A stretch of DNA of 64,000 nt from Sipunculus nudus (GCA_026874595.1 CM049321.1:49335297-49399296), one strand, 5' to 3'; numbered from the stretch's first letter, positions 37,041 to 50,226 are shown. Made by a program: numbers and translations. Notes: generated by a model not told the origin, from the letters alone.

Positions 37041-38574
37041 CATATTAACAGCATGCAAAAAAAAGAACTGCTCCTGACAGCAAAAGTATTACCCGAGTTG
37101 AAGTATAATTTCAATAAAAGTACATTCGTTATTTAATAATCTGACACTAAATGTAGGACTGTCAATTTTTAATCCACTGGAAACATCAAATGACCTTTGG
37201 TAATATCAAACCACAGGAAAATATTTAAAACGTCCATTTTTATGACATTTTTTTCAATTTTTGTTTAAAAAATGAAATTTCAGTTACAATTTTGAAAGAA
37301 ACATGCTAATTCAAAAAGGAAAGGTGTCACCACACCATATAGTTTGATTAGTCAAAGAAAAATTGATTAGTTTTTTAAATACGTGTTCCATTTAAACATT
37401 TAGCATTTTAGAAATTATTAAAATTCATATGAAATTGATTTGAATGTCAACATGACATACACCATTAGAAATAACACTTTATCCGGTTTAAATTGACATA
37501 CACTTCAATCATCTATTGTAATTTCAAATGATTTTTGGGCTTATTTTATTCAAGAAGAATTTGCCGTGGATGATCCCTGAGTATTTTTTACTTATAGAAG
37601 AGAAAGAAGACATCCTAGCCACGATTATGAAATCTGTCAACAGAAATGAAGTGAATGTTTCCCTGGTCGCTCCATGGTGTGATAAGATGGTCCTTCAGAA
37701 AGAGGGGATAACATATGTGGAAACATGGTTGGTGGACGATAAAGAAAAGTCATCCACTAAAGCAGAGGAACTGGAGAAGATGCTAAGATTTCTGACTCAT
37801 TCCCTTCGGAAAATGATGTCATCCATGAAATCTCAGGACAGCCCTGCCAGTGTCCTTAAGTTACATCATATTGTTGTTGGAGAAGCTGTAGCTCATTATG
37901 ATCAAGAGGTCTTACTAGACATATTGACTGCTCATCCTAGGGATATTGTCTATTTCGTATGTAACATGGAACGGCCAATCTCATGCCACAAGGAAATTGC
38001 TGAAAAATTTAGCGAGCTTTTGGATCTGAGCGTAGTTATAACAGACGCAACTTGTTCGAAGTTCGAGAGGGTATGGATTAAGATGGGATACCCTTGTTTT
38101 GAGTGCATAACCGTTGGATATAAATCGACCCCATCAGGGAGTACTCCATGGGGTGGCCTGGTGGACATGGTTATACCGAAGAATGTCGAAGGTTCAGACG
38201 AAGACGGAAAAGGATACGTCATCAAATGTGACTCGTGTCCCGGTGTGTACGCCGTGGCTACAGTAGTGTCAATATTTCAAGGAGCATCTTCTCTAGGTTA
38301 ATACCTCTATTTATATTAAAATCGCAGTTTGAAGAGAATTTGTCTTCAACAAGGCTTTGTCTAATTCTAAAGCCTAGTTAATATTGAATCGGTCCAATAT
38401 TACAAATGCAAGTTTGCATAATTTATTTTTGCAGGTGTAACTGCAACAGACCTTAAGGAATTAAGGAAAAGCCGCAGCATGCGCAGAGTCCTCATATCAA
38501 TGTGCACTAGCGCTGAACCCGGCGAGCACGACCCTCACGAAGGATTCGGCACTCTCAAGCCAGAACGGTGTTGA
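36451..38574 (+). CDS. CARD plus pseudosubtilisin-fold protein, copy 1 (exons 1-4)
   Basis: Gene model from splice signals: exon 1 36443-36606 (ATG 36451), exon 2 36815-36941, exon 3 37598-38296, exon 4 38435-38574 with TGA at 38572. Exons 2, 3 and 4 join in phase 1. Exons 1-2 encode a CARD: LLQKHRVELLVSM, WDYLVQSGVISKQQY, then LEMGRYVLDHI and FLQALRDSDQGHVADLL, in the order of CARD helices. This points to a cytoplasmic, homotypic-binding immune or death adaptor. Exons 3-4 (about 280 residues) align over their length with the S8 domain at 55016-57381, including ITVGYKSTPSG, GGLVDMVIP, AVATVVSIF and SMRRVLISMC. The intron position and phase are the same. I see no catalytic Asp, His or Ser. Oddity: an in-frame TAG (36604-36606) ends exon 1, just before a GC donor (AG/GCAAGT). 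An ATG-initiated reading from 37528 would start in the intron and is less likely. Confidence 0.6.
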
Positions 38575-38831
38575 AAGACTCGAATGATCTGAAAGAAATA
38601 ATTCAATCCCACATATCTTACTGGTGAGTCTTACATATTCCGCATATCTTGCTAATCAGTGCGACATAAGGCTTTTATTTGCTTGGCTATCCGTGAATAG
38701 GATAAAAATATTGTTGATTATTTGTGCTTCCTACATTGAAAATTAATAAATGATCTCAAATGTTTTAACATTTCTACTAATTTGATCCTCTGGGTTCGCA
38801 AGGCTAACCTCATTTTTGTTTTCCTATACAG

Positions 38832-38871
38832 GCGAAGCAGGCAAATGCCACGGGAAGGCCAACGCAGCAAG
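38832..38871 (+). other. Candidate 40-base exon 5, unit 1
   Basis: Well-formed acceptor (TTTTCCTATACAG) and donor (CAAG/GTAAAT) frame 40 bases. Exon 4 could reach it through the strong donor at 38624 (CTG/GTGAGT, after the TGA) or a weak one at 38568 (AACG/GTGTTG, before the TGA). With the weak donor the frame stays open through this exon. A matching exon lies in unit 2 at 47404-47443. Confidence 0.4.
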
Positions 38872-38881
38872 GTAAATTTCT

Positions 38882-39679
38882 CTGTGTATACTAAATTCTA
38901 CTATATTGTTAAGCAAGGTAAATGTATACTCTGTGTACACTAAATTCTACTCTATCGTAGGGTATCCTTTTCGTATTGCAGGTTACTGATTCATTTTCAA
39001 TCTGCTTGGCTTTCACACGTTTTCCCCGACTTGCTTAAACTTTCCAACACGAAAATAAAAAGGTCGTGTATTATATACATTATTATATACACACTTTATA
39101 AGTGGGTATACCTAGACCTGTGTGACCCAAAATAAATATACCCTTTCTTCATGAACAATTCCTTTCACATTTGCGGGGTACAAAGTTAAATGATGCTCAA
39201 ACAATACATCGTACAGTCGAGCTTCTTTGACTAATTATTGTTATGATGTGGGCGTATTACATACTATAAGTATGCGCTTCCGTGTACATACATATAGTGG
39301 GATAGTGTTTGAAAATCTCCTCGTGCAAACACGCTCTTTCACAAAGTCGTGATTCACGAGGGAGCAATAGGCAGTTTAATTAAGTTTTAAGTTATATACA
39401 AATTAGAAAATTGACGTCAATCGTTTGCTCCATTGACCTATACAATTTAGTAATACAACAATGCGCCTGACTATTTGTACGCCCGGTTAGGCAATGTTCG
39501 CGCAGTAAGTAGTGACCGTTCAAATGAAAACAAGTGCCCGTAAAATGGACAGATTGAGGATCTCGCTTTTCCGTGTTTTTGATATAAAAAGAAAAATAAA
39601 TCGTTACCATGATTAAGTCGTCCTTATTTAGAGGTAATGGCTAAACTAAGGTGAGGTTTTACTGTATATTTCATTGCAT

Positions 39680-39721
<42 letters not shown>

Positions 39722-39764
39722 TATTGGGTTATTTTTGTTGTCATTATTATTATTTATTATTGTA
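38882..39764. other. Non-coding stretch in unit 1
   Basis: No supported exon. (AT)n lies at 39681-39719. The 72-codon minus-strand frame at 39392-39610 is unrecognised. Confidence 0.4.
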
Positions 39765-39767
39765 TCC

Positions 39768-40060
39768 CCAAAATGCTCAGGAGTAGTTCAATGTATTGGC
39801 CTGAAATTTGGTATGTCCATCCATCTTGAATAGTTTTCTCGTAGCTTAGACAGGTCGCACCACGTTCCTTTCCGTTTTCATAGAATACATTGATGTCCTT
39901 TTCTCTGGAGTGGTTTGCCGTATTAGCCTGAATATATGGCCTGAATCTTTGACACTCTTCGTTCTCCAGACTGAAGGCGCCATCTACAATCTTTATTTTT
40001 TATCCGTGGCGTTCATCCATTCGTTTGCTTTGGCTGAAAATTGCTCATATCCCAAGAGTG
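39768..40060 (-). repeat. Palindrome-family interspersed repeat, unit 1
   Basis: The minus strand reads TTCAAGATGGATGGACATAC, then CCAAATTTCAGGCCAATACA and the ATGGCGCC(T/A) core. It is the same family as the direct copies at 51965-52460, inserted here in the opposite orientation. The unit 2 copy is at about 48343-48640. Confidence 0.6.
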
Positions 40061-40194
40061 GCTCTCTTTGGGGAGTTCTATTGTAAATGCCAAAACGTCG
40101 GTTTCCATAACTTTAAATAATGCTGTGTCAGTTATTAAACAGCAAAGTGACAAGTGACTATAGATCAGGAACAATACCCCCCCCCCCCCCCAAT

Positions 40195-41640
40195 CGCTAG
40201 TGGTCCGTTCAATATATAGACGGTTCGATCCTGGTTCGGTCCAGCTGTAGGCGGTCCGGTCCAGAAAAATTGCATTTTTGTTATTCTACATAATTGTTAA
40301 TTACATATATTTGCTCAAATATTTTACAAAACCGAATATCACATGCACATCAAACAATGCAATAATATAATATTACTAGCTGATAAACCCGGTAGCCGTT
40401 CTTTTACAATTATTTTGTGGCGTTGTGCTTGTGACATGAAATTCATACATCGGTATGTTTACCTTTACATTTGCGAACCAGAATGGGACGGGGGATTCGG
40501 ATTCTCGAAGATCTCTTACTGGTTACATGTATTATTAAAGTTAGACATATATAGTCTAGATTGAAGTGAGGAAGATATGAAAGATGGCCTTAATGTATGT
40601 TTTAAGGCAAGGAAGCTGTTCCTAAAGAAAGAAATTTGAATATGCTTACTTGATTAGAAGCACAAGCGGATCCAAGTGGGGTCCGGACCCATTCTTAACA
40701 TGCGAGATCTCGTCTATGAAAGGGATAGGTCTCTTGCCATTCAATGTGCACAAGGCACTAGTATCAGTCGAACGCCAGCTATATAGCCTGGAAATTAAAA
40801 ATTTCAATAATTAAAGCATTTTGGGCAAATATAGAACCTACATTGACAACATTTATTTCAAATATAACGGTCTGTTTGTTTTGTACATGTTGTAAAACTC
40901 GGGGAACTACATTGCGGCGCGATATCCCTGACACAGTCCTGTAAATGTAAATATGGTTCTGGGGTGACAGGTGACTTCAAGGTGCATGTGGCCGCTCAGA
41001 AATCCAGGTCAAACCCGCTGTAATTCCGTGTCGTGTGCACATCCCCTTGCAGGGATCTATCATTGTCTCAAAAGACCTTGATCCTGTACAGAGGTTGATC
41101 CGGACCCCTCCCCCCCCTCTTAGCCGCCGGATTTTTTTAAAATTGTTATAAACCCTGAAGAATGGTCCCCAGGTCCGAAAAAGAGGGGGGGGGGGTGTCC
41201 AGTTCGCAAAAAAATGGTTAGGCTGAAAAAGAAGGGTGGGGGGGGGCGTTCCGTACCCCCGAGACACCCCCGGGTCCGTTCCTGCCTTGATTGCATGCTG
41301 ACATAAGAAATGCATGAGTGCCAAGGGATCGAGAGTTACTTGCTGTCTAAAGAACAAAAGTGTATAATAAAAGTTCAATTATACTATATTATAGCTGCCA
41401 TTGCTTTAAAAACATTGTACTAAGTTTGGAGGATAGAATGACACCTTGTTCATGACAAGATTTCCAGGTTTTAAACTTAATCCATTAAATCATCTCTTCA
41501 GCATATGCATTTAAAGTTGAGTTATAGCAGCCAGGACCTGTCCAACCGGTCTGGTATTTTGTGTTTGCGATCCGGTCAGGTCCAGCCAAAAATTGCGAAC
41601 CGGACAGGTCCAAGCGTTCCGAACCGCGGCACATCTAATA
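40195..41640. mobile_element. Candidate non-autonomous DNA element, unit 1
   Basis: Both ends are rich in GGTCCGGT/ACCGGACC-type words. The left end has GGTTCGGTCCAGC and GGTCCGGTCCAGAAAAATTG; the right end has GGTCAGGTCCAGCCAAAAAT and CGGTTCGGAACG (minus strand). A C-homopolymer adjoins the left end. The ends resemble each other in direct orientation as much as inverted, and I cannot define target-site duplications, so the class (hAT-like in style) is a guess. Inside are an old repeat (41050-41098) and G-rich runs. Proline-rich minus-strand frames here come from those runs. Confidence 0.3.
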
Positions 41641-42227
41641 GTTCACGTGATTATTAGGGAACGTAACACGGCCGACAGTATCCTTGATATTTTTATTTCG
41701 TAGAGCTACTCACGGAAAAAATCATTTGAGCACGCAACACCGCCTGCCCCAAGAAAACGCATTTGAAATGTTTTATTTTATTTGTTTTTATACTGTAAGG
41801 TACATTGATTATTGAAAACTGCGTTATTCGGAATAACACATTAGCTACGGATGCATTATTTACAAAAACATGACTATACGTGTTCATATAGAACGCATAT
41901 GTAAGAATTGATCGGAAAGTAGTATTTATACCGACCCATAGTGGGAACTAAAGGCCTCTTGTATAGTCAAGTGTGCCATTGGGTCTCGTGATAGGATTGA
42001 TCCAAAATATGACCCGGGACACCAAAACGAATTGAGGAAGCATATCTCTTATCAGTAAAATGTCTCCCTCAAAGGGTTTGTATATCACATGAAAATAGCA
42101 TATTCTTCATCAATAAAATCTCGGCCTCAGCATCTGGAATGTAACCTACATACTCTTACGTATAGCCCGGCTGAAGAAAAACATAAGATATATTGAAAGC
42201 TTGTATATTTAGATTTTTTTTTTACAG

Positions 42228-42573
42228 ATCCATGTCAGCAAGTTTACCCTGCACGAAATCGCCAGCGTTTACACCCATATTGAGAGAAGACTAGGCAGGC
42301 TTCCATGCGAGTATAACAATATATTACAGTATAAGGTATTTCCCCACTTTAAATATTATTTTCCATCCTATAGCTAAATATCATGGAAACATGTGCATGA
42401 AGCAAACGTTAGCAACAACTACAACTAAGAAATAATTTAGAACAAATATTGTAGATTTGTTTTACAATTTTATTTCTTTATAGGTCTATTAAGTTTTCCA
42501 TTTACCTTCACCTTAACCATCCTAAGGGTACAGCGACCCAACGTGACTTTACATGCCATTCATATAAGTACAG
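42228..42573 (+). other. Two candidate upstream exons, unit 2
   Basis: Duplicate of 33661-34006 with the same splice signals (42228-42335 and 42484-42573) and the same phase conflict between them. Confidence 0.35.
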
Positions 42574-45016
42574 GTGAGTGAAACGAATATAATATATAGA
42601 CATAACATACACCATTCCCTGAAAATGGAGAACTCTTTATGGATTTTTCTTGTACTTTATTTTTCTCTCTAGAACATTGAACTATGAAAATATTTGCTTT
42701 TCTCTAGCAAGAAATATTTCATACCCTTTTCGTATGTAGTTTTGACTTAACATTTTATAAACAAAACAATTGATTAGAATGGTTTTAGTTGCCTCAAAAG
42801 ATAACTATTTCGTTATACATTATCTATCATTATTAAACATTATAAAATATGAATGCCGAATCGTTTCTGACCAAGATGGAAGGAATGACGTGTACAGGTC
42901 AAATATACTCATAAAGATTGTTAATCAGCTACGTCCTGGTATTTTTGATCAGTGAATTAAAGGTGCGATTTTGATTAATAATGAATACGATGACATTTTA
43001 ACCCTTGTCGATAGAAAAGTAACTCTGCAAATGTTGCAAGATGTTGAGTGTACCACTTATATTCTGCCAGTTAATCTTACCATACAATGTTCCAAAACGT
43101 TTGAAAGTTCATTAAATTTAGGGTAATATTCTTTAAATTTCCTATTTTTGCTCATTATTTGCTCACCTGTTTATAGATAGAGAAATTATTTCCCGTTAAT
43201 CTTTTTTTTCTTTTTTCCCCTTCTTCTTTTTCTTTTGTCAACTTTTTATCTGGTTTGTCGATGTTCACTCCTTTACTATAACAGGTGAAAAAATTGGATA
43301 AAAGTGGGCTTTTAAAATATAATTCCTAAGATTTTTAGCAGGCTTTTTTAAGAAACTCATTCAAAAAGTTGAGTGACTCTGTACTTTTCAGTTACCTCAC
43401 GTTTCCAGGGGAACCATATGATTTCGAAGGTTGAAACTTAGGCACGTGTCATAAACATTGGAAGAGTACTGATGGTGATGATACCTTTAGTAATCCTTTA
43501 AAAATATGCAAATTACTAAAAAACGTGACTAGAACATAAAAGCAAAATATAATGCAAAGTAGAAAAATGTCCAAAGAACCCATTTTTTGAAGCCTCCACT
43601 CATGTGAGTGTATATAACAAGAGTGGGTCGGCTATATTAAATCTACATATGCGCCATGCTCAAGTTTTCATTGCTGTTACGCTACAATTACCTCCTTTTC
43701 ATTCTTTTTTTGGTTGGACATGCGATATTTCTTTTATCAAACAAGACCGAAGGCTGAATAACATTTTCATCCTAAATCAAATACTCTTAATAGATACAAT
43801 CACATAAATTCTGTCCAAGAACGGTTTTATGATTGGTCATAGGCACGTTAGAATGTTAACAAATGGAATTTCCGTATATTTTTGTATGAAAGAACATTTG
43901 ATTTAAAATAATGAAACTCGGCTTTTGTTTTATTGTAAAGTAGGTGGTAACATATTTGATTATATATATATATATATATATATATATTGCAAAGGCTATT
44001 ATGACATTATCGGAATATTATGTTTATGGCAAACACTGCCATGTGCTAAAAAACCTCAAACCTTGCATTCATACATATCAGACAAGAACTTTAATTCAAA
44101 TGTTTAAATGACTGCCCACCTGATAATAAGCAGAATATAGAAAGCTTTTATGAAATACAATGGAAAGAGCTTCCTCACAATAAATATGTTTGAGCTGTTC
44201 ACGAGAGTCTGTGTACATAATATGTAACCTGGCAAACGGCGGAAAGGCTCAATCATAATTTCATTCCTGAAGTTTTTTTCTTTACCATGTGTTATTATAT
44301 ATATAGACTTACAATATTGTATAAACTATTAAAACTTAAATAGACTGGTGGAATCTTGCAAAAATATTCCCGGTTGAGTTGAGAGGAACACTAATCTGAG
44401 ATAAACTACATTAATGACTTACATTATAGATATTTTATGTATAACTACTTCCATTACCCAGTTATTGACAACAAAAATAAATGTATGAATAGGATTTAAG
44501 CATTTAAAGTTTCTTCGTCAGGTTGATTTTCAAGTGTTCCTAACGTCCAAACATAAAAGGAAAGGTTACCAGAACAGATAATATAATCTGTCCATTACAG
44601 GTATGAATACTATTAGTCAAAACTTAGTGCATATAAAGTCTAAATCACCAACAAATACAAACATTTTACTAGAATGTATGACAAAGCTGTTTGCATGCAC
44701 CCGTTCTCAACTCATAGGAAATGTAAGGAGGTTATCTAGGTAAATGTTTTAACAAGGGTATGAGTGCTTCAGCCCATACTGAATAAATATCACAAAGTGA
44801 TATGGCATTTTCATTTATTGTCCGTCCCGGAAGGGTGTGTCATTGTGCACATCTAGTGTCTTTGAATTCAAATTAAAATTGTCGAGTGTCACTTTTTTTT
44901 TTCATTTCTGGTTACAAAGTAAGTAGTGGTAACAGTAGTAGGAGTTACAATAAAAATTAATTTGATTTGCTAGAGAGTAATTTAATTTTGGTCTTAATCA
45001 ATTTATAGACTGCACT

Positions 45017-45547
45017 ATGGCTGGGGCAGCGGGTTCTGAAGAGGAGAGCTGGAAGATGCTCCTCCAGAAACACCGAGTAGAACTTCTGGTATCAATGAAG
45101 TTTCCTAACACACTGCTTTGGGATTACTTGGTGCAGAGCGGAGTTATATCAAAGCAGCAGTACTTATCCTAGGCAAGTCTTACAACCTAGTGAAAAAAAT
45201 CAAGCCACTGGTACAAACTAAATTGCAATACTAAAGGTACTAAGGATAACCAAATTTTACGATTTTCTCCAATCAAACTTGTATTTTTTTTATATTTGTT
45301 AAATAAATATTGAATGATATTTATCATATTATCAGTGTTTTTATCCAGTCTACTTAACAATGATACTATTTACTTGATAGAAGGAGCACACCGACCTAGA
45401 AATGGGACGCTATGTGTTAGACCATATTGCTTTCAAGCCGCAGTATGAGGGGTTCTTGCAGGCTTTACGCGATTCTGATCAAGGTCATGTCGCAGATTTG
45501 TTAAAAGGTATTACAGCTTACACAAATGCTTGATAATATTGTTTGTC

Positions 45548-45612
<65 letters not shown>

Positions 45613-47146
45613 CATATTAACAGCATGCAAAAAAAAGAACTGCTCCTGACAGCAAAAGTATTACCCGAGTTGAAGTATAATTTCAATAAAAGTACATTCG
45701 TTATTTAATAATCTGACACTAAATGTAGGACTGTCAATTTTTAATCCACTGGAAACATCAAATGACCTTTGGTAATATCAAACCACAGGAAAATATTTAA
45801 AACGTCCATTTTTATGACATTTTTTTCAATTTTTGTTTAAAAAATGAAATTTCAGTTACAATTTTGAAAGAAACATGCTAATTCAAAAAGGAAAGGTGTC
45901 ACCACACCATATAGTTTGATTAGTCAAAGAAAAATTGATTAGTTTTTTAAATACGTGTTCCATTTAAACATTTAGCATTTTAGAAATTATTAAAATTCAT
46001 ATGAAATTGATTTGAATGTCAACATGACATACACCATTAGAAATAACACTTTATCCGGTTTAAATTGACATACACTTCAATCATCTATTGTAATTTCAAA
46101 TGATTTTTGGGCTTATTTTATTCAAGAAGAATTTGCCGTGGATGATCCCTGAGTATTTTTTACTTATAGAAGAGAAAGAAGACATCCTAGCCACGATTAT
46201 GAAATCTGTCAACAGAAATGAAGTGAATGTTTCCCTGGTCGCTCCATGGTGTGATAAGATGGTCCTTCAGAAAGAGGGGATAACATATGTGGAAACATGG
46301 TTGGTGGACGATAAAGAAAAGTCATCCACTAAAGCAGAGGAACTGGAGAAGATGCTAAGATTTCTGACTCATTCCCTTCGGAAAATGATGTCATCCATGA
46401 AATCTCAGGACAGCCCTGCCAGTGTCCTTAAGTTACATCATATTGTTGTTGGAGAAGCTGTAGCTCATTATGATCAAGAGGTCTTACTAGACATATTGAC
46501 TGCTCATCCTAGGGATATTGTCTATTTCGTATGTAACATGGAACGGCCAATCTCATGCCACAAGGAAATTGCTGAAAAATTTAGCGAGCTTTTGGATCTG
46601 AGCGTAGTTATAACAGACGCAACTTGTTCGAAGTTCGAGAGGGTATGGATTAAGATGGGATACCCTTGTTTTGAGTGCATAACCGTTGGATATAAATCGA
46701 CCCCATCAGGGAGTACTCCATGGGGTGGCCTGGTGGACATGGTTATACCGAAGAATGTCGAAGGTTCAGACGAAGACGGAAAAGGATACGTCATCAAATG
46801 TGACTCGTGTCCCGGTGTGTACGCCGTGGCTACAGTAGTGTCAATATTTCAAGGAGCATCTTCTCTAGGTTAATACCTCTATTTATATTAAAATCGCAGT
46901 TTGAAGAGAATTTGTCTTCAACAAGGCTTTGTCTAATTCTAAAGCCTAGTTAATATTGAATCGGTCCAATATTACCAATGCAAGTTTGCATAATTTATTT
47001 TTGCAGGTGTAACTGCAACAGACCTTAAGGAATTAAGGAAAAGCCGCAGCATGCGCAGAGTCCTCATATCAATGTGCACTAGCGCTGAACCCGGCGAGCA
47101 CGACCCTCACGAAGGATTCGGCACTCTCAAGCCAGAACGGTGTTGA
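45017..47146 (+). CDS. CARD plus pseudosubtilisin-fold protein, copy 2 (exons 1-4)
   Basis: Exons: 45009-45172 (ATG 45017), 45381-45507, 46170-46868 and 47007-47146 (TGA 47144-47146). I saw no difference from copy 1 in any coding exon, so both copies share the CARD (exons 1-2), the S8-like fold without catalytic residues (exons 3-4), the in-frame TAG at 45170-45172 and the GC donor after it. This copy is the one nearest, and in the same orientation as, the S8-like exons at 55016-57381. Its transcript could run on into them through the 40-base exon at 47404-47443. Function is inferred from the CARD only: recruitment of partners in an innate immune or cell-death complex. If the TAG is read as a stop, only a truncated CARD of 51 residues would be made. 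Confidence 0.6.
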
Positions 47147-47403
47147 AAGACTCGAATGATCTGAAAGAAATAATTCAATCCCACATATCTTACTGGTGAG
47201 TCTTACATATTCCACATATCTTGCTAATCAGTGCGACATAAGGCTTTTATTTGCTTGGCTATCCGTGAATAGGATAAAAATATTGTTGATTATTTGTGCT
47301 TCCTACATTGAAAATTAATAAATGATCTCAAATGTTTTAACATTTCTACTAATTTGATCCTCTGGGTTCGCAAGGCTAACCTCATTTTTGTTTTCCTATA
47401 CAG

Positions 47404-47443
47404 GCGAAGCAGGCAAATGCCACGGGAAGGCCAACGCAGCAAG
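47404..47443 (+). other. Candidate 40-base exon 5, unit 2
   Basis: Same signals as 38832-38871. In the frame entered with two bases from exon 4 it is open and ends in phase 0. That matches the phase-0 start of the S8-like exon at 55016, so a CARD-S8-S8 transcript is arithmetically possible. Confidence 0.4.
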
Positions 47444-48263
47444 GTAAATTTCTCTGTGTATACTAAATTCTACTATATTGTTAAGCAAGGTAAATGTATA
47501 CTCTGTGTACACTAAATTCTACTCTATCGTAGGGTATCCTTTTCGTATTGCAGGTTACTGATTCATTTTCAATCTGCTTGGCTTTCACACGTTTTCCCCG
47601 ACTTGCTTAAACTTTCCAACACGAAAATAAAAAGGTCGTGTATTATATACATTATTATATACATTATTATATACACACTTTATAAGTGGGTATACCTAGA
47701 CCTGTGTGACCCAAAATAAATATACCCTTTCTTCATGAACAATTCCTTTCACATTTGCGGGGTACAAAGTTAAATGATGCTCAAACAATACATCGTACAG
47801 TCGAGCTTCTTTGACTAATTATTGTTATGATGTGGGCGTATTACATACTATAAGTATGCGCTTCCGTGTACATACATATAGTGGGATAGTGTTTGAAAAT
47901 CTCCTCGTGCAAACACGCTCTTTCACAAAGTCGTGATTCACGAGGGAGCAATAGGCAGTTTAATTAAGTTTTAAGTTATATACAAATTAGAAAATTGACG
48001 TCAATCGTTTGCTCCATTGACCTATACAATTTAGTAATACAACAATGCGCCTGACTATTTGTACGCCCGGTTAGGCAATGTTCGCGCAGTAAGTAGTGCC
48101 CGTTCAAATGAAAACAAGTGCCCGTAAAATGGACAGATTGAGGATCTCGCTTTTCCGTGTTTTTGATATAAAAAGAAAAATAAATCGTTACCATGATTAA
48201 GTCGTCCTTATTTAGAGGTAATGGCTAAACTAAGGTGAGGTTTTACTGTATATTTCATTGCAT

Positions 48264-48299
<36 letters not shown>

Positions 48300-48342
48300 T
48301 ATTGGGTTATATTTGTTGTCATTATTATTATTTATTATTGTA

Positions 48343-48640
48343 TCCCCAAAATGCTCAGGAGTAGTTCAATGTATTGGCCTGAAATTTGGTATGTCCATCC
48401 ATCTTGAATAGTTTTCTCGTAGCTTAGACAGGTCGCACCACGTTCCTTTCCGTTTTCATAGAATACATTGATGTCCTTTTCTCTGGAGTGGTTTGCCGTA
48501 TTAGCCTGAATATATGGCCTGAATCTTTGACACTCTTCGTTCTCCAGACTGAAGGCGCCATCTACAATCTTTATTTTTTATCCGTGGCGTTCATCCATTC
48601 GTTTGCTTTGGCTGAAAATTGCTCATATCCCAAGAGTGGC
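48343..48640 (-). repeat. Palindrome-family interspersed repeat, unit 2
   Basis: Duplicate of 39768-40060, same minus-strand orientation. Confidence 0.6.
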
Positions 48641-48772
48641 TCTCTTTGGGGAGTTCTATTGTAAATGCCAAAACGTCGGTTTCCATAACTTTAAATAATG
48701 CTGTGTCAGTTATTAAACAGCAAAGTGACAAGTGACTATAGATCAGGAACAATACCCCCCCCCCCCCCCAAT

Positions 48773-50226
48773 CGCTAGTGGTCCGTTCAATATATAGACG
48801 GTTCGATCCTGGTTCGGTCCAGCTGTAGGCGGTCCGGTCCAGAAAAATTGCATTTTTGTTATTCTACATAATTGTTAATTACATATATTTGCTCAAATAT
48901 TTTACAAAACCGAATATCACATGCACATCAAACAATGCAATAATATAATATTACTAGCTGATAAACCCGGTAGCCGTTCTTTTACAATTATTTTGTGGCG
49001 TTGTGCTTGTGACATGAAATTCATACATCGGTATGTTTACCTTTACATTTGCGAACCAGAATGGGACGGGGGATTCGGATTCTCGAAGATCTCTTACTGG
49101 TTACATGTATTATTAAAGTTAGACATATATAGTCTAGATTGAAGTGAGGAAGATATGAAAGATGGCCTTAATGTATGTTTTAAGGCAAGGAAGCTGTTCC
49201 TAAAGAAAGAAATTTGAATATGCTTACTTGATTAGAAGCACAAGCGGATCCAAGTGGGGTCCGGACCCATTCTTAACATGCGAGATCTCGTCTATGAAAG
49301 GGATAGGTCTCTTGCCATTCAATGTGCACAAGGCACTAGTATCAGTCGAACGCCAGCTATATAGCCTGGAAATTAAAAATTTCAATAATTAAAGCATTTT
49401 GGGCAAATATAGAACCTACATTGACAACATTTATTTCAAATATAACGGTCTGTTTGTTTTGTACATGTTGTAAAACTCGGGGAACTACATTGCGGCGCGA
49501 TATCCCTGACACAGTCCTGTAAATGTAAATATGGTTCTGGGGTGACAGGTGACTTCAAGGTGCATGTGGCCGCTCAGAAATCCAGGTCAAACCCGCTGTA
49601 ATTCCGTGTCGTGTGCACATCCCCTTGCAGGGATCTATCATTGTCTCAAAAGACCTTGATCCTGTACAGAGGTTGATCTGGACCCCTCCCCCCCCTCTTA
49701 GCCGCCGGAATTTTTTAAAATTGTTATAAACCCTGAAGAATGGTCCCCAGGTCCGAAAAAGAGGGGGGGGGGGGGGGTGTCCAGTTCGCAAAAAAATGGT
49801 TAGGCTGAAAAAGAAGGGTGGGGGGGGGGGGGCGTTCCGTACCCCCGAGACACCCCCGGGTCCGTTCCTGCCTTGATTGCATGCTGACATAAGAAATGCA
49901 TGAGTGCCAAGGGATCGAGAGTTACTTGCTGTCTAAAGAACAAAAGTGTATAATAAAAGTTCAATTATACTATATTATAGCTGCCATTGCTTTAAAAACA
50001 TTGTACTAAGTTTGGAGGATAGAATGACACCTTGTTCATGACAAGATTTCCAGGTTTTAAACTTAATCCATTAAATCATCTCTTCAGCATATGCATTTAA
50101 AGTTGAGTTATAGCAGCCAGGACCTGTCCAACCGGTCTGGTATTTTGTGTTTGCGATCCGGTCAGGTCCAGCCAAAAATTGCGAACCGGACAGGTCCAAG
50201 CGTTCCGAACCGCGGCACATCTAATA
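48773..50226. mobile_element. Candidate non-autonomous DNA element, unit 2
   Basis: Duplicate of 40195-41640, with longer internal G runs. The same limits apply to the class assignment. Confidence 0.3.

Larger units (their letters stand above)
33307..41873. repeat. 8.57-kb tandem duplication, unit 1
   Basis: Head-to-tail duplicate of 41874-50459. Unit 1 starts at CTATACGTGTTCATATAGAA and ends at TTACAAAAACATGA, where unit 2 starts directly with the same CTATACG. The two copies agree for long stretches. I noted only scattered substitutions (for example G at 35286 against A at 43853), a 12-base length change near 39075/47655, and differences in AT, C and G runs. The unit carries a complete CARD-type gene region (exons at 36443-38871). 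Confidence 0.95.

Noticed and set aside
37528-37597. ATG at 37528 as the true start of the long frame in the CARD gene
   Set aside because: A good acceptor (TTTTTTACTTATAG) at 37597 fits exon 2 in phase 1, and the 23 codons before it have no counterpart in the S8-like paralogue, so they are intron.
37950-38225. 91-codon minus-strand frame (also 46522-46797)
   Set aside because: Antisense shadow of exon 3 of the CARD gene.
40977-41378. Proline-rich minus-strand frames (also at 49555-49890)
   Set aside because: The proline runs come from poly-G tracts that differ in length between the two units. The rest is an old repeat also seen at 10.87 kb.
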